From assembly GCF_000145035.1 (NCBI RefSeq), contig NC_014387.1:3271969-3322331 (forward strand): DNA of 50,363 nucleotides, in the 5' to 3' direction. The stretch is from Butyrivibrio proteoclasticus B316 (GTDB lineage: Bacteria > Bacillota > Clostridia > Lachnospirales > Lachnospiraceae). Positions 16,350-23,533 of the stretch are shown in pieces. The position numbers were made by a program, and so were the translations under genes. The notes beneath the pieces are model-generated. The model worked only from the letters and a program-made list of their open reading frames with translations. It searched no databases and was not told the origin of the DNA. Numbering within the stretch: position 1 is the stretch's first letter; every line of letters starts with the position of its first letter.

Positions 16350-16997
16350 TCAGCTTATCCGCTGTAAAATCCCCGCCACATCAACTCCCGGATGCGTCAG
16401 GTACATTCTGCAAATGCTCTCTGCAAGCTCTTCTGATATCTTTAGCTTCTTGGCAATTTCTTTATGCGTTTTTCCTTTATCTGTCATGTCCATTGCTTTG
16501 GAAATAATCCTGTCTATATCCTTTGGAAGCCTTGAATCCTGACCCGAGTTATCTATGACTCTTTTTCTAAACTCAAACTGTCCAGAGCCCGATATCTCAA
16601 GAAGGGCAAAAGACACTTCCTGCTCCGGTTTCCTTTTTCCACAGCAGCCAGGATTAAACCAGACCTGCCCATCTTTCTCTACCAGGCTGTATTTATGGCT
16701 GTGTCCATATATGATAATTGATATCCCCGTCAGATCATCGTGAATTTTACCTTTGTTGTGAATAACATAGATCTTATTGCCAAGAAATTCTTCTATCGCA
16801 GTCTCCGGAAGATTTTCAGCCCACTCTTTATCCGCATTTCCTCTCACAACTGTAACGGGAGCAATCTCCTCAAGCCGATCAATGACTGCTTTATTATCTA
16901 TGTCTCCGGCATGAATGATAAGATCAACACCTTTAAAGGCATCAATCACTTCCTGCCTTAATAGTCCATGTGTATCTGAAAGGATTCCTATAAGCAT
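16350..16997 (-). CDS. YfcE/MJ0936-type metallophosphoesterase with C-terminal extension
   Basis: A 215-residue protein. Residues 1-155 hold the calcineurin-like phosphoesterase motifs of the YfcE family: DTHG, HAGDID, GNAD, a histidine in IHNKG, GHSHK and NPGCCGKR. Such enzymes hydrolyse phosphodiesters with two metal ions. The last 55 or so residues (MTDKGKTHKEIAKKLKISEE, then LAESICRMYLTHPG) look like a small helix-turn-helix module, which is not part of the basic family. It is cytosolic, 13 bp upstream of the acetyltransferase gene. Confidence 0.9.
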   Translation of the reverse strand: MLIGILSDTHGLLRQEVIDAFKGVDLIIHAGDIDNKAVIDRLEEIAPVTVVRGNADKEWAENLPETAIEEFLGNKIYVIHNKGKIHDDLTGISIIIYGHSHKYSLVEKDGQVWFNPGCCGKRKPEQEVSFALLEISGSGQFEFRKRVIDNSGQDSRLPKDIDRIISKAMDMTDKGKTHKEIAKKLKISEELAESICRMYLTHPGVDVAGILQRIS

Positions 16998-17076
16998 CGT
17001 TTTTACCCTCTACTTAATCATTGCACGCTCTGTGCTTAACTCAAAGTCTCATCCTTCATCAATCTTTCTTAATGTA

Positions 17077-17211
17077 TTACAATAGTTTATCCAACTCACA
17101 AAGAAGCCAAAGATGAAACTCATCATCAGCAAGCTTCCCCTGTTCACCGTGAATGCAGGTCTTTCCGATTAGTTTCCTGTCTATCGTGTATACATCCCAC
17201 AACTCACTCAT
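17077..17211 (-). pseudogene. N-terminal fragment of a NUDIX hydrolase
   Basis: A 44-residue reading frame starting MSELWDVYTIDRKLIGKTC and containing LADDEFHLW resembles the N-terminus of NUDIX enzymes of the IPP-isomerase-like branch, which open ELWDxYxxxRxxTG. The NUDIX box and everything after it are missing. The start overlaps the previous gene's stop as TAATG, with GGAGAAAGTT in front. It is likely a truncated remnant, though translation may still occur. Confidence 0.6.
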
Positions 17212-17738
17212 TAACTTTCTCCATCAAATCTTTTTTTCCAAATATGAACCTCTATATAGCGTTCCGGACCATGGGCACCATCATCATTCCAATTCTGCGG
17301 CAAACCATACTTATCGATAATCTTAAGGATTTCATCATAAGTGTATACTTGCCCGCGATATTCCTTACCGTCTTGAACAGCAAATGTCGGCATTGAATCA
17401 CCATACGTAAAAGAAACATATCGAAGGTCTATCTCTGAAGCAGGAATCTTAATAAAATCCGGCTGCTCATACCATGAATAAAGCCACGGACTATGCTCAA
17501 CAACAAAATAGTACGGACTATCTATCTCTATGAGTCCTCCTTTAGCTAAAAATGCTTCTTTCAGCTTTGCCTCACATTTCTTTCTCTTATCAACATATGA
17601 GTCATCTCTTTTGGCACACATCGAATCAGGTCTCTCAAGACGGATTTGATCCAGCAAAGCCTTTGATTCCTCATCAGGTAATAACGTTATACGCTTGCAT
17701 GGGCCTGTGCGTTTATCATAGTAATGATACAGATACAT
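17211..17738 (-). CDS. Conserved protein of unknown function
   Basis: A 175-residue soluble protein beginning MYLYHYYDKRTGPCKRIT. Conserved-looking blocks are YFVVEHSPWLYSWYEQPDFI, YVSFTYGDSMPTF and YDEILKIIDKYGLPQ. I recall similar proteins in many Lachnospiraceae, with no assigned function. It has no membrane segment or catalytic motif I can name. Its stop codon overlaps the start of the NUDIX fragment by one base. Confidence 0.65.
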   Translation of the reverse strand: MYLYHYYDKRTGPCKRITLLPDEESKALLDQIRLERPDSMCAKRDDSYVDKRKKCEAKLKEAFLAKGGLIEIDSPYYFVVEHSPWLYSWYEQPDFIKIPASEIDLRYVSFTYGDSMPTFAVQDGKEYRGQVYTYDEILKIIDKYGLPQNWNDDGAHGPERYIEVHIWKKRFDGES

Positions 17739-17750
17739 GATTTACTTCCT

Positions 17751-17981
17751 TTAGTCACAATTGTATTCTGGCCTTTTATATAAATACTGATCATCCGGAA
17801 CAATGCTTTTATCCCATACTTGTTCTTTCCAGCTTTCCTCCGGAATATCTTTGATTGCAACAGAAACGCTCGTAGTCTTGCATCCAAGTGTCTCAGCGAT
17901 TACTTCCACAACTCTTTCAGCACATTCTTTTTTCTGCTCTTCAGTTCTTCCTGAAAAGCACTTAATTTCAACGTGTGGCAT
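17751..17981 (-). CDS. 4-oxalocrotonate tautomerase-family enzyme
   Basis: A 76-residue protein starting MPHVEIKCFSGRTEEQK. After removal of Met the N-terminal Pro1 would be the catalytic base, as in the tautomerase superfamily, so the ATG at 17981 is chosen over an upstream ATG at 17999. GAGGAAATGTAAT precedes it. The C-terminal EVWDKS-like segment and DQYLYKRPEY fit the extended members of the family. It starts one base after the stop codon of the HAD gene. Confidence 0.85.
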   Translation of the reverse strand: MPHVEIKCFSGRTEEQKKECAERVVEVIAETLGCKTTSVSVAIKDIPEESWKEQVWDKSIVPDDQYLYKRPEYNCD

Positions 17982-17982
17982 A

Positions 17983-18616
17983 TTACATTTCCTCTTCAAA
18001 CAACTCCAAGACTGCGCTCAGATCATCCACTTCATAATCCGCCTGCTCACTTTCACTGAGAACCTCCCAGTATTTCCACATGCCTTGTTTTACACGAACT
18101 GTCTTCATACCGAGTTTCTTAGCAGGTATTATGTCGTTATCAACCCTATCTCCGATCATCACAGCATTCTCAGGTTTACAATGTGCTCTTGATAAAGCAA
18201 GCTCAAATATCCTCCTGTCAGGTTTTTCTAAACCTTCTTCTGCAGAAGCTATAACAAGATCAATAAATCTTAAAACACCATGTTTTTCTAGTCTGGAGGC
18301 TGTTCCCGGGTTTTGATTAGCTATAACTCCAATTTTGTATTTCTTACTTAATCTCTCAAGACACTCATAAGACTCCGGGAATAATTCCTCATCTTCACTT
18401 CTCCAGCGAGGTCTTTCTATTCCATACTCTTTAATCAGTACGCGCTCACCTTTTTTCTTTTCCTTGTATAGCTGAAGCACCTTATCCTGTATAATTTCAA
18501 AAGGCTCATTAACAGCTTCAGCAATTTCATGAAGCCTATGAAAAAAAAGGTTTTTCTTCACTTACCAAAGTTGAGCCAACATCAAAAAAGAGCCACTCAA
18601 TATTATTAAATTTCAT
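17983..18616 (-). pseudogene. HAD-superfamily hydrolase, frameshifted in a run of eight T
   Basis: Full-length HAD layout, but in two frames. From the ATG at 18616 the frame reads MKFNNIEWLFFDVGSTLVSE, containing motif I (FDVGST), and hits TAG in a T8 run near 18541-18548. The rest, HRLHEIAEAV onward, with VIANQNPG (motif II), KPDRRIF (motif III) and MIGDRVDNDI (motif IV), lies in the next frame to 17983. Removing one T would join them as KPFFHRLHE. A GTG at 18561 gives a product without the nucleophile Asp. Either a real loss, a length-variable tract, or a sequencing slip. Confidence 0.85.
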
Positions 18617-18638
18617 CTTCCAGCATCTCCCATACTCC

Positions 18639-19187
18639 TTAAAGCTTTTTCATCATCCAATATGCATCCATGTATGATCCGTCTGCATATTTCATATTAT
18701 CCGGAAATGTCCCATACTTCTTAAAACCCAACTTTTCGTACATGGCAATTGCGTTTTCATTTTCAGCCATGACTTCCAATTCAGCCTGTTCGTATCCAGC
18801 TTCCCTGGCAACGTTCAAAACGGTTTGAAGCATCGCCGTTCCAATTCCACAGCCACAGTATTCTTTATAAAGAGCTATTGCCACATCGCATCTATGCCTA
18901 TATCTTTTATATGGTGCTATGCTCATAAGAGAACAGTTTCCTATATGCTTTCCATCAATCAATGCAATAAGCATTAATTCGCGTTCAGCATCTATTTTTG
19001 CCTGCAAGAACTGTTCCTCATTCTCTTTTGTTATCGTGATTTCTTCAGGTTCCCTGATTAGATAAGGAGTTTCTGCGCTAGTTGCTTTCAAATACTTAAC
19101 CAGATCATCAGCATCCTCCGGTCTGGCATTTCTAAGTATTATTGTTCTCCCAAGCTTATCCCTAATAGATATTTCCCCAAATACCAT
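18639..19187 (-). CDS. GNAT acetyltransferase
   Basis: A 182-residue GNAT enzyme of the RimJ/RimL- or PhnO-like kind. Motif C/D is HIGNCSLMSIAP; the acetyl-CoA loop is ALYKEYCGCGIGTAMLQTVL; motif B is ENAIAMYEKLGFKKYGTFPD. The ATG at 19187 has GGAGGAGGGG directly upstream. Its acceptor is unknown. It is upstream of, and close to, the broken HAD gene. Confidence 0.87.
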   Translation of the reverse strand: MVFGEISIRDKLGRTIILRNARPEDADDLVKYLKATSAETPYLIREPEEITITKENEEQFLQAKIDAERELMLIALIDGKHIGNCSLMSIAPYKRYRHRCDVAIALYKEYCGCGIGTAMLQTVLNVAREAGYEQAELEVMAENENAIAMYEKLGFKKYGTFPDNMKYADGSYMDAYWMMKKL

Positions 19188-19227
19188 TTTCCCCTCCTCC
19201 AACGATGACATAGTTCTAATATATCAG

Positions 19228-19269
19228 AAAAAAGAGCCATCTTACAGCAATTATTCTGTCAAATGGCTC
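19228..19269 (-). terminator. Rho-independent terminator after the small membrane protein
   Basis: On the minus strand GAGCCAT pairs with ATGGCTC (with further pairing towards the loop) and is followed by TTTTTTC. It lies 20 bp past the 19290 stop codon, which supports that short reading frame as a transcribed unit. Confidence 0.8.
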
Positions 19270-19289
19270 CATCTCATCAATTTGTAGAT

Positions 19290-19514
19290 TCATAGTTCTC
19301 TTATCTTTTCGATAAGAGAATCACACATACCTTCAATAACAGTTACCGCAAACATACCGGCCATCATTATCATACCTACAACAAGAAAAATGATGATTTC
19401 CTGGTATCTATGGCTATAGATACAATAGCCAATTCCGAATCCTATTAAAAGCACCAATGTATTTTTCTGTATCAACCAGCACAAAGCAACGCCAATTACC
19501 ACATAACAGCACAA
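19290..19514 (-). CDS. Small membrane protein, possibly 5'-truncated
   Basis: Up to 74 residues with two to three hydrophobic segments (VVIGVALCWLI, LVLLIGFGIGYCIY, IIFLVVGMIMMAGMFAVTVI) and a charged tail. The only starts are TTG/GTG and no ribosome binding site is seen, so the 5' end may be missing. The terminator behind it argues that a transcript exists. No family recognised. Confidence 0.4.
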   Translation of the reverse strand: MCCYVVIGVALCWLIQKNTLVLLIGFGIGYCIYSHRYQEIIIFLVVGMIMMAGMFAVTVIEGMCDSLIEKIREL

Positions 19515-19800
19515 ATAAAGTGACTAAACATAGCCCAAACACAATTTAGATACAAAATGGAATTTACCGCGCCTTAGAACGAAGCGCACCTCTGCAAAAC
19601 GCAGAACAATTAGATTCACAAGAAACCGGGTGCCGCAACAGCCAATATGCCAAACAGGCCATGTCTATTGCCGGCGCCCGAAAATAATTGAAAATATATT
19701 ATCCTACCTGAGAGCTTATATTCCTGTTATTACAAGGAACAACAACTCTGCACAGTCATCTCTTCATACAGGTACTGATGTACAGTCATTATTAGCAGTG
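19515..19800. other. Gene-free stretch, no assigned feature
   Basis: No convincing reading frame on either strand. One imperfect long-range hairpin is possible between GGGTGCCG (about 19628) and CGGCGCCC (about 19672). It lies downstream (minus strand) of the lysS 3' remnant, in the same relative place as the repeat-rich DNA behind the intact lysS. Confidence 0.4.
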
Positions 19801-19818
19801 CAAACCCGCATAAATACT
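19801..19818. repeat. Left arm of an 18-bp inverted repeat
   Basis: CAAACCCGCATAAATACT is the exact reverse complement of 20166-20183. It is also the last arm of the hairpin that follows the lysS 3' remnant, and closely matches the terminator hairpin of the intact lysS (37785-37807). Confidence 0.75.
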
Positions 19819-19825
19819 GAATTTA

Positions 19826-19858
19826 TCACTTCTTAACTAACTTAAGAGTCGGGAACAT
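19826..19858 (-). pseudogene. Remnant of a lysS 3' end (copy 1)
   Basis: The minus strand reads MFPTLKLVKK-stop, almost the same as the FPTLKSVKK-stop end of the intact LysRS at 37821. Just beyond the stop, AAATTCAGTATTTATGCGGG aligns with the intact gene's terminator AAACCCAGCATTTATGCGGG. Homology before the Phe is slight (I-R only). Both the codons and the terminator are thus copied, which a chance match would not explain. Confidence 0.65.
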
Positions 19859-20165
19859 TTATTCGATACCTCCCCTAATCAAGAATTGGAGCGAACTGGG
19901 AGGAATAAGAGCCTGTGAAATCTCTTCAATACTGGTCTTGTAAGACCATAGAAAGGAACAATAGTGTTGTGGCCGGTGTGTCAGACACCTCTGCCTGTGG
20001 TCTTCTATTCCGAATACCACTTTTCTGGACTTCCGAGTCCTAATCAATATCTCTTTGATCCAAGGACATCGTGCTCTCAACAGCACATCTCGGAAATGTC
20101 ATTTATTACTCTCTTATCCTATCACTTTTATATACCTTTGTCACCATCTTTTTTCACGAAAACCT
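19859..20165. other. Segment inside the inverted repeat, unrecognised
   Basis: Open frames on both strands (75 residues minus, 67 plus) have biased, unfamiliar composition and no ribosome binding site worth trusting. I recognise no transposase motif. It may be debris of an element that inserted next to the lysS end. Confidence 0.3.
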
Positions 20166-20183
20166 AGTATTTATGCGGGTTTG
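20166..20183. repeat. Right arm of an 18-bp inverted repeat
   Basis: AGTATTTATGCGGGTTTG, exact reverse complement of 19801-19818. The repeats bracket a 383-bp segment that begins with the lysS remnant. Confidence 0.75.
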
Positions 20184-20258
20184 AAGTGCCCCACAATATC
20201 TAGTCCCTGCAGTAGGCTGTTTGCTTTGTTCTGATGTAATAATACCTTTTTGTCAAAA

Positions 20259-20287
20259 GAAAAAGGAACAGCATTAAGACTGTTCCT
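20259..20287 (-). terminator. Terminator of the DUF4417 cassette
   Basis: On the minus strand GGAACAG pairs with CTGTTCC around an 8-nt loop, followed by TTTTTC. It is 38 bp past the last gene of the three-gene cassette and ends that operon. Confidence 0.8.
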
Positions 20288-20324
20288 CAAATCGTATCAA
20301 TCATACTATCCCTTTCGATAATAT

Positions 20325-20669
20325 TTACTTTTTAATTGGTGTTCCCTCATCAAGCCATGCTAGCTTACTTTCAACATCCCAAAATGTCTTTCCATCAAAA
20401 ATATTAGAAGTAAGGAAATCTCGTTTTATCAACTCAAGATCAGAGCCCCTTAACTCTAATACCCTTTCCCATGACAAGGTGTCATCCTCATTCATTATTG
20501 AATGGTAATATTTATTATCTTCATTTTGGGCTTCCCACTTATCTACAAAAAATGTGATTTCATCATGCTCCGTTTGAGCCTCAAACCAATAAATAAAACC
20601 ATTGTAGAAAAGTGTTGCTTCTGAAAACCAGCCTGTATCTAAGAATTGCTCCAAATTACCATTGATCAT
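20325..20669 (-). CDS. Third gene of the DUF4417 cassette, unknown function
   Basis: A 114-residue acidic protein (MINGNLEQFLDTGWFSEATL...) with many Trp, Phe, Asp and Glu. The end reads LIKRDFLTSNIFDGKTFWDV. ATG at 20669 with TGAGGAGGTATGGATT upstream; it overlaps the previous stop codon by 4 bp. The acidic, aromatic composition and its place behind a His-rich small protein recall immunity proteins of toxin-immunity pairs, but this is only an analogy. Confidence 0.55.
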   Translation of the reverse strand: MINGNLEQFLDTGWFSEATLFYNGFIYWFEAQTEHDEITFFVDKWEAQNEDNKYYHSIMNEDDTLSWERVLELRGSDLELIKRDFLTSNIFDGKTFWDVESKLAWLDEGTPIKK

Positions 20670-21067
20670 AATCCATACCTCCTCAAATACTTCTTGTATT
20701 CATTGTAGATATCGCTGTTTTCAGTTTCTGATATTCTACCACCCATTATGCGCTCCAGATTTGACTTGAAAGTATGATAGTGCAAAACGTAGGTGTGACG
20801 ATTACCTGTCAGTTTCTGCTCAGGATGATAACCTATTTCAATCAAAGGCTTTCCATCAGAACCATATACTCTCATTTCACGAAAGCTTCCATCCGGATTT
20901 TCTTTTATATATTTACTGTTAGGGCTATGAGCGTAATCTGGAAGACCATGATATTTCGTTGAGCTTCCCACCAAAACTTTTGCATCATAAACCTGCTTTG
21001 AAGGCACATCCACATACTCATCTGTGGTCACATGCCCATTTTGAATCACAGCTCCTCTAGATGACAT
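20666..21067 (-). CDS. Second gene of the DUF4417 cassette, phage/toxin-tail-like small protein
   Basis: A 133-residue protein beginning MSSRGAVIQNG. The central REMRVYGSDGKPLIEIGYHP and the following HTYVLHYHTF resemble His-containing tail domains found at the ends of phage structural proteins and polymorphic toxins. GGAGG lies 8 bp before the ATG, inside the end of the DUF4417 gene (11-bp overlap), so translation is coupled. Function not established; a toxin role is an inference from domain look and from the acidic partner after it. Confidence 0.55.
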   Translation of the reverse strand: MSSRGAVIQNGHVTTDEYVDVPSKQVYDAKVLVGSSTKYHGLPDYAHSPNSKYIKENPDGSFREMRVYGSDGKPLIEIGYHPEQKLTGNRHTYVLHYHTFKSNLERIMGGRISETENSDIYNEYKKYLRRYGL

Positions 21068-21779
21068 CAGCTACACCTCCCATCGCATAAGACATATCCC
21101 AGTTAAACAACTTAGGCTGCCACCAATCCTGCTTTCTATCCCAAGAACCAAAACTATCTTCATATGGAATGTAGCAAATATCCGAGTCCATACCTTCAAT
21201 AAAATCTCCTGCACAAATAAGCTGCGTATTTGGAAATCTTCTTCGAAGTTCATGATATCCTTCAATAAATCCAGCGTAACTGATATCATTATTAGCACCA
21301 ATAGTGGAAATAATAAATACTCCTCCATCTCTTAGCCCTGCAAAAGTAATATCATAGTACTTAGCGCCTACCCATCCAACTGTTGGAATTACCTTCTTCC
21401 CATGCGTCTGAAGAAATGCTCCCATCCATCTGTTATTGTATGTAGCATCCAAGATTTCTTTAAATCCCATTTTGCTGTCCATACTAAAGTCAGATGAACT
21501 AGCAGCGTAATATGGACCAACCTTTTCCAAGAATCTGAACGGATTGTTGTAATCACGCATAAGCACGTCATCATAACAGAAATTATGAACTATCTTCTCG
21601 CTCTGATGCTTATCGTTTTTCGAGCAATTCTTAACATTCACCAGCCACTTGCCATTATTGAGATTTGAGACATCAATATCATCGACCTCGATAAACGGAA
21701 TATCATAGATATCCCTGGCCACATAATACGGTAGTGGTCTCATGATTTTTACGTAGTCTTTATTCTTATAAACCGGCAT
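21057..21779 (-). CDS. DUF4417 family protein
   Basis: A 240-residue protein with the DUF4417 pattern: PYYAASSSDFSMDSKM, then ATYNNRWMGAFLQTHGKKVI, PTVGWVGAKYYDITFAGL and a late AGDFIEGMDSDICYIPYED. DUF4417 proteins occur in phages and integrative elements, with no known biochemical role. AAAGGAGATTTTT precedes the ATG. It is first in a three-gene operon with overlapping reading frames and its own terminator. Confidence 0.8.
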   Translation of the reverse strand: MPVYKNKDYVKIMRPLPYYVARDIYDIPFIEVDDIDVSNLNNGKWLVNVKNCSKNDKHQSEKIVHNFCYDDVLMRDYNNPFRFLEKVGPYYAASSSDFSMDSKMGFKEILDATYNNRWMGAFLQTHGKKVIPTVGWVGAKYYDITFAGLRDGGVFIISTIGANNDISYAGFIEGYHELRRRFPNTQLICAGDFIEGMDSDICYIPYEDSFGSWDRKQDWWQPKLFNWDMSYAMGGVADVI

Positions 21780-21829
21780 AAAAATCTCCTTTCTGCACTA
21801 TGGCAATCAATCTTCAGTTCCAAATTCGA

Positions 21830-21858
21830 TTGCGCTCTCAGAAAGGATATGCTAAGAT
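21830..21858 (+). promoter_or_regulatory. Candidate plus-strand promoter of a small RNA
   Basis: TTGCGC (21830-21835) and TAAGAT (21853-21858) are 17 bp apart. The elements are partial matches only. A start near 21865 would lead straight into the terminator hairpin at 21904-21946. Confidence 0.35.
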
Positions 21859-21863
21859 AATCT

Positions 21864-21946
21864 AATGACAAGTAGGATAATGCTTAGCATGTCCTTATGA
21901 GAGAACGTATAGTTGTCTGATTCCAACATTCAACTATACGTTTTTT
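21864..21946 (+). ncRNA. Candidate small RNA ending in a strong terminator
   Basis: An intergenic plus-strand unit of about 80 nt, between two minus-strand operons, ends in AACGTATAGTTG / CAACTATACGTT followed by six T. No plus-strand gene lies upstream that would need this terminator. A 14-bp inverted repeat (21843-21856 with 21883-21896, one mismatch) overlaps the putative promoter and the start of the transcript. It could be a small regulatory RNA or a terminator left behind by a lost gene. Confidence 0.4.
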
Positions 21947-21983
21947 CTTTGTTTACAAACATTCAACGTAACCACCTCCTCTT

Positions 21984-22478
21984 TTATTTCAGAGTTTCAA
22001 GTCTCTTCTTCATCTCTTCCGTAGGAAGACGTCTCTCCGCGTGTTCCAATAATTGTTCGAGACAATACTTGTACTCTGTTGAATTTATATAATTTCCTTC
22101 ATATAACGTATCCAAAATTCCAATTGTACCGATTACTTCAACCCCCTCTTTGATGGCCGCCTTTCTAAGGGCATTATCTCCAGTCAACAATGGTATTCCT
22201 CGGTGCTTGGCAATAGCCAATGCAGTGCTATCATATTTGGATATCTTTACATATTTTGCTACACATTCAGCTGCATAAAAGAATTCTTCTGTAGTAAGCT
22301 CTACTGCCACAAGTCCTTTCTTTCTCAAATCCTCCAGTAAATCTGGCGGTGAAACAACTTCTTCCTCAAGAGCTTCCTTATACATGACGTAAGTACAAGG
22401 CAAAAGGAATGGCAAGTCTGTACGTGATATAGTTTCAAAATCCAACCAAATGTTGGTATCACTACTAATGTACTTCAA
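21984..22478 (-). CDS. PIN-domain putative RNase toxin
   Basis: A 164-residue PIN-domain protein. The acidic cluster that binds the catalytic metal is visible: Asp7 in SSDTN, a Glu in VELTTEEF, Asp in KYDSTALAIAKHRG and Asp in LLTGDNALRKAA. I chose the TTG at 22478 because GGAGG lies 7 bp before it and the protein then begins with the conserved first strand. It starts 2 bp after the stop codon of the XRE-ImmA gene, the usual antitoxin-first toxin-antitoxin order. Target RNA unknown. Confidence 0.82.
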   Translation of the reverse strand: MKYISSDTNIWLDFETISRTDLPFLLPCTYVMYKEALEEEVVSPPDLLEDLRKKGLVAVELTTEEFFYAAECVAKYVKISKYDSTALAIAKHRGIPLLTGDNALRKAAIKEGVEVIGTIGILDTLYEGNYINSTEYKYCLEQLLEHAERRLPTEEMKKRLETLK

Positions 22479-22480
22479 GT

Positions 22481-23521
22481 CTATACCTCCATAAGGCCAC
22501 AATATTTTTCTACATCACTATATGGCATCTGCAAAAGCTCTGCTCCACGCTGTATGCTGACTCCTTCTTCATTTACAGCTCTATAGACAAGCTGCTTGAA
22601 AAGTAATGGTTCTTCAAGTTTCTTAACACGCTGAGGCTCATGCTTATTCCAATGTGCTTTATTTGCTTTAATATAAAACTCTTTTTCCAAAGAATTTGAC
22701 ATTATCTTTACTTGGGCTGCACGCTTGACTAAAAGATACATTGAAATGCCATATTCCTCGCAGACCAAAATCATATCTCTTGTAAGTCTGGTTTTTTTTA
22801 ACCCAAGTTCTCGAAACAAATCTGCATCAGTTATTAAAAATGCTCCTGCTATCTGTGTTGCTAGAAGCTCGTTTTCCTTCTCTTTGCTTTCATCCCAGAT
22901 AAACATAAGATGTGCCAGCTCATGGATAATAGTTGTCCTCTTACGCTCGGGATTCATATTCTTGTTGATAACAATGAATGGATATCCATTAACGAATCCA
23001 TTCATTCCGGAAAAATGGTCATCGTCTATATCCAACTCGAATACTATAATTCCTTTGTTTTCAAGAATACCTATTAATTCATCGATAGGTCCTTCTTTTG
23101 GAAGACCTAGATGCTCTCGTAAATTCAAAGCATCCTGCTGATAAGAACCAGACAACTCTAGTGTATAGCATTTTGGTGGAGTAGGCAGAGGATCTCCACA
23201 TAGACAATCCAAAGCATCAAAAAATCTGCTAAAGTATTCTTCAACTGACTCCCTTATGAACTCCTGCTGTGTTTTTGTAAGTGTTGAATGCTTTCTAAAC
23301 TCACAATGTTTAATTTCCAAATGCGAATTGCGTGAAGCAAGAAAATCAACGACCTTTATTCCAAGTACTTCAGCCATCTTGTTGATAATCTCTATCTCTG
23401 GCTGTCTCTTGCCTGATTCGTAGTTTGAGATAGCCATAGATGTTACGCCAACAGCATCTGCCAAATCTTTCATACTCATGTTCTTTTTCAAACGATAATA
23501 TTTAAGATTTTTCTCAAACAT
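22481..23521 (-). CDS. XRE-family regulator fused to an ImmA/IrrE metallopeptidase, putative antitoxin
   Basis: A 346-residue protein. Residues 1-60 form an XRE helix-turn-helix (MSMKDLADAVGVTSMAISNY). From about residue 110 comes an ImmA/IrrE-type domain with the zinc site HELAH (residues 200-204) and downstream Glu in ENELLATQIAGAFLI. The ATG at 23521 has GAAGGAAGGTGG upstream. XRE-ImmA proteins regulate or cleave repressors in mobile elements and also act as antitoxins of PIN-type toxins. The adjoining PIN gene, 2 bp downstream, points to the second role. Confidence 0.88.
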   Translation of the reverse strand: MFEKNLKYYRLKKNMSMKDLADAVGVTSMAISNYESGKRQPEIEIINKMAEVLGIKVVDFLASRNSHLEIKHCEFRKHSTLTKTQQEFIRESVEEYFSRFFDALDCLCGDPLPTPPKCYTLELSGSYQQDALNLREHLGLPKEGPIDELIGILENKGIIVFELDIDDDHFSGMNGFVNGYPFIVINKNMNPERKRTTIIHELAHLMFIWDESKEKENELLATQIAGAFLITDADLFRELGLKKTRLTRDMILVCEEYGISMYLLVKRAAQVKIMSNSLEKEFYIKANKAHWNKHEPQRVKKLEEPLLFKQLVYRAVNEEGVSIQRGAELLQMPYSDVEKYCGLMEV

Positions 23522-23533
23522 ATAATCTACCAC

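Noticed and set aside
19859..20086. 75-residue frame as a transposase fragment
   Set aside because: No DDE or HUH motif and no match I could recall; only the adjoining lysS end can be identified.
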